From Clostridium sp. KNHs214 (lineage in GTDB: Bacteria; Bacillota; Clostridia; Clostridiales; Clostridiaceae), in contig NZ_JQMW01000013.1 in the NCBI RefSeq assembly GCF_000744935.1, forward strand, positions 124,001 to 188,000: DNA of 64,000 bases, given 5' to 3'. The notes under the pieces are model-generated. The model did no database searches. It was not told the origin of the DNA and saw nothing but the letters and a program-made list of their open reading frames with translations. Every line of letters starts with the position of its first letter. The stretch's first letter is position 1. The position numbers and the translations under genes are program-made. Below are positions 62,872-64,000 of the stretch, one piece after another.

Positions 62872-64000
62872 CTACTTTATTTTAAACTCTTGACATCTTT
62901 TATCTTTTAATCCAAAGTAATACAATATAGAATGACATATTCTTTCTGCCGCTTCTCCATCCCCATATGGATTTATAGCTCTACTCATAGTGTTATATAC
63001 TGTTTCGTCATTGATAAGCTCATTAGCATTTTGGATAATATTATTAATATCCGTTCCAACTAATTTTACAGTACCAGCTTCCACTGCCTCAGGTCTTTCT
63101 GTTACATCCCTAAGCACTAGAACTGGTTTTCCAAGATGAGGCGCTTCCTCCTGTAGTCCACCAGAATCTGTCATAATCATAAAGGATTTATTCATTAAAT
63201 TATGAGTTTCCTTTGTATCTAGTGGCGATAATAAGTGAATTCTATCCACTCCATTAAGTTCCTTATAAACTACATCCTTAACTATAGGATTTAAGTGGAC
63301 TAAATATACTAATTCCACATCTTTATTTTCTTCTACTATTTTCTTTAGAGCTTTGCAAATATTTTCTATACCGCCATCCCAGTTTTCTCTTCTATGGGCA
63401 GTGACCATTATAACTTTTTTACCTTTATAATCTATTCTATTTAATTCCTCATTTTCAAAAACATAATTCTCCTCTACAGTATATTCCATAGCATCTACTA
63501 CTGTATTTCCTGTTACAAATATATCTTTTGGATTTACTCCTTCATTTAAAAGATTTTTTCTTGAGGCAGTTGTTGGAGCAAAATGTAAATCAGCTATAGC
63601 ACCTGTAAGCTTTCTATTCATTTCCTCTGGATATGGAAAGTATTTATCAAAAGTTCTAAGCCCAGCTTCTACATGCCCTACTTTGATTTGTTTATAAAAA
63701 GCTGCCAATCCTCCTGCAAAAGTAGTAGTAGTATCACCATGTACCAATATAATATCTGGATTTTCTTTTTCAAAAACCTCTTCTAACCCTTCTAATACAC
63801 TAGTAGTTATAGTAGTTAAACTCTGTTTACTTTTCATTATATTCAAATCATAATCTGGAATGATATTAAAAAGTTCTAATACCTGATCCAGCATTTGTCT
63901 GTGCTGTGCTGTAACACAAACCTTAGATATAATATTCGGATTTTCTTCAAGTTTTTTTACTAACGGTGCCATCTTTATACCTTCCGGTCTTGTTCCAAAA
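62872..64000 (-). CDS. wecB: UDP-N-acetylglucosamine 2-epimerase (5' end outside window)
   Basis: The frame is open through the right edge. The visible N-terminus reads FGTRPEGIKMAPLVKKL, so the true start is a few codons beyond 64000; the Met at 63972 is internal. VHGDTTTTFAGGLAAFY, GHVEAGLRTFDKYFPYPEE, VTAHRRENWDGG and DSGGLQEEAPHLGKPVLVLRD are family signatures. It converts UDP-GlcNAc to UDP-ManNAc for wall polymers such as teichoic acid linkage units. About 375 of 380 or so residues are present. Confidence 0.96.
   Translation of the reverse strand, partial: FGTRPEGIKMAPLVKKLEENPNIISKVCVTAQHRQMLDQVLELFNIIPDYDLNIMKSKQSLTTITTSVLEGLEEVFEKENPDIILVHGDTTTTFAGGLAAFYKQIKVGHVEAGLRTFDKYFPYPEEMNRKLTGAIADLHFAPTTASRKNLLNEGVNPKDIFVTGNTVVDAMEYTVEENYVFENEELNRIDYKGKKVIMVTAHRRENWDGGIENICKALKKIVEENKDVELVYLVHLNPIVKDVVYKELNGVDRIHLLSPLDTKETHNLMNKSFMIMTDSGGLQEEAPHLGKPVLVLRDVTERPEAVEAGTVKLVGTDINNIIQNANELINDETVYNTMSRAINPYGDGEAAERICHSILYYFGLKDKRCQEFKIK

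Overview
The window is a low-GC chromosomal segment of a spore-forming Clostridium. The evidence is the AT-rich intergenic DNA, the sporulation genes spoIIID, spoIIQ, spoIID and yyaC, a thiolase of the thl type, and an ATP synthase operon headed by an atpI-like gene. The gene set and neighbourhoods look most like the proteolytic C. botulinum / C. sporogenes group; that placement is inference, since no search could be run.

Layout. (1) 1-7.9 kb, minus strand: the end of a bacterial microcompartment (BMC) locus. It holds a truncated CoA-acylating-type aldehyde dehydrogenase with Ser at the usual catalytic Cys, two BMC-H shell proteins, two copies of a cassette made of a DMT-like transporter and an 88-residue winged-helix-like protein, a MerR-type regulator and an iron alcohol dehydrogenase. 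Three MerR-style promoters with 19-20 bp spacers carrying a C/G-block dyad sit in front of these units. (2) 8-19 kb: a CBS-ACT protein, a degenerate metal-binding lipoprotein, a dual HD-GYP protein, tsaE-tsaB-rimI, FMN-riboswitch-controlled ribU, plsC, a ComEC-like lipoprotein hydrolase, and a soluble chemoreceptor fused to a family 5 solute-binding domain. (3) 19.4-24.9 kb: a complete rRNA operon, 16S-tRNA-Ala-tRNA-Ile-23S-5S-tRNA-Asn, with a consensus promoter and RNase III-type stems. (4) 25-44 kb: uppP, a transglutaminase-like protein, pckA, yitT-like, tex, an M28 peptidase, prfB with a +1 frameshift, secA, hpf, a probable raiA noncoding RNA, comFC, a degenerate comFA-like gene and recD2. 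(5) 44-48 kb: SAM-riboswitch-controlled metK, a five-tRNA array with an internal duplication, a TtcA-like gene and yyaC. (6) 48-54 kb: the sporulation/envelope block ywmB-murA-spoIID-spoIIQ-spoIIID-mbl. (7) 54.3-61.1 kb: atpIBEFHAGDC. (8) 61.5-64 kb: thl and a truncated wecB.

Repeats. Three families of short palindromic, non-coding interspersed elements are present. The most striking has five copies of 86, 94, 169, 315 and 315 bp that look like nested versions of one hairpin. The two 315-bp copies appear identical, are inverted with respect to each other, and flank the chemoreceptor plus the rRNA operon. A second family (about 100-110 bp, three copies) sits at gene ends. A third (160 bp, two copies) touches the recD2 stop codon and lies inside the metK leader.

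Most of the window is housekeeping. The parts most worth a second look are the MerR-controlled BMC locus with its duplicated transporter cassette and Cys-to-Ser dehydrogenase, the cytosolic chemoreceptor/solute-binding fusion, the nested palindromes, the raiA-type RNA and the catalytically degraded SpoIIQ.
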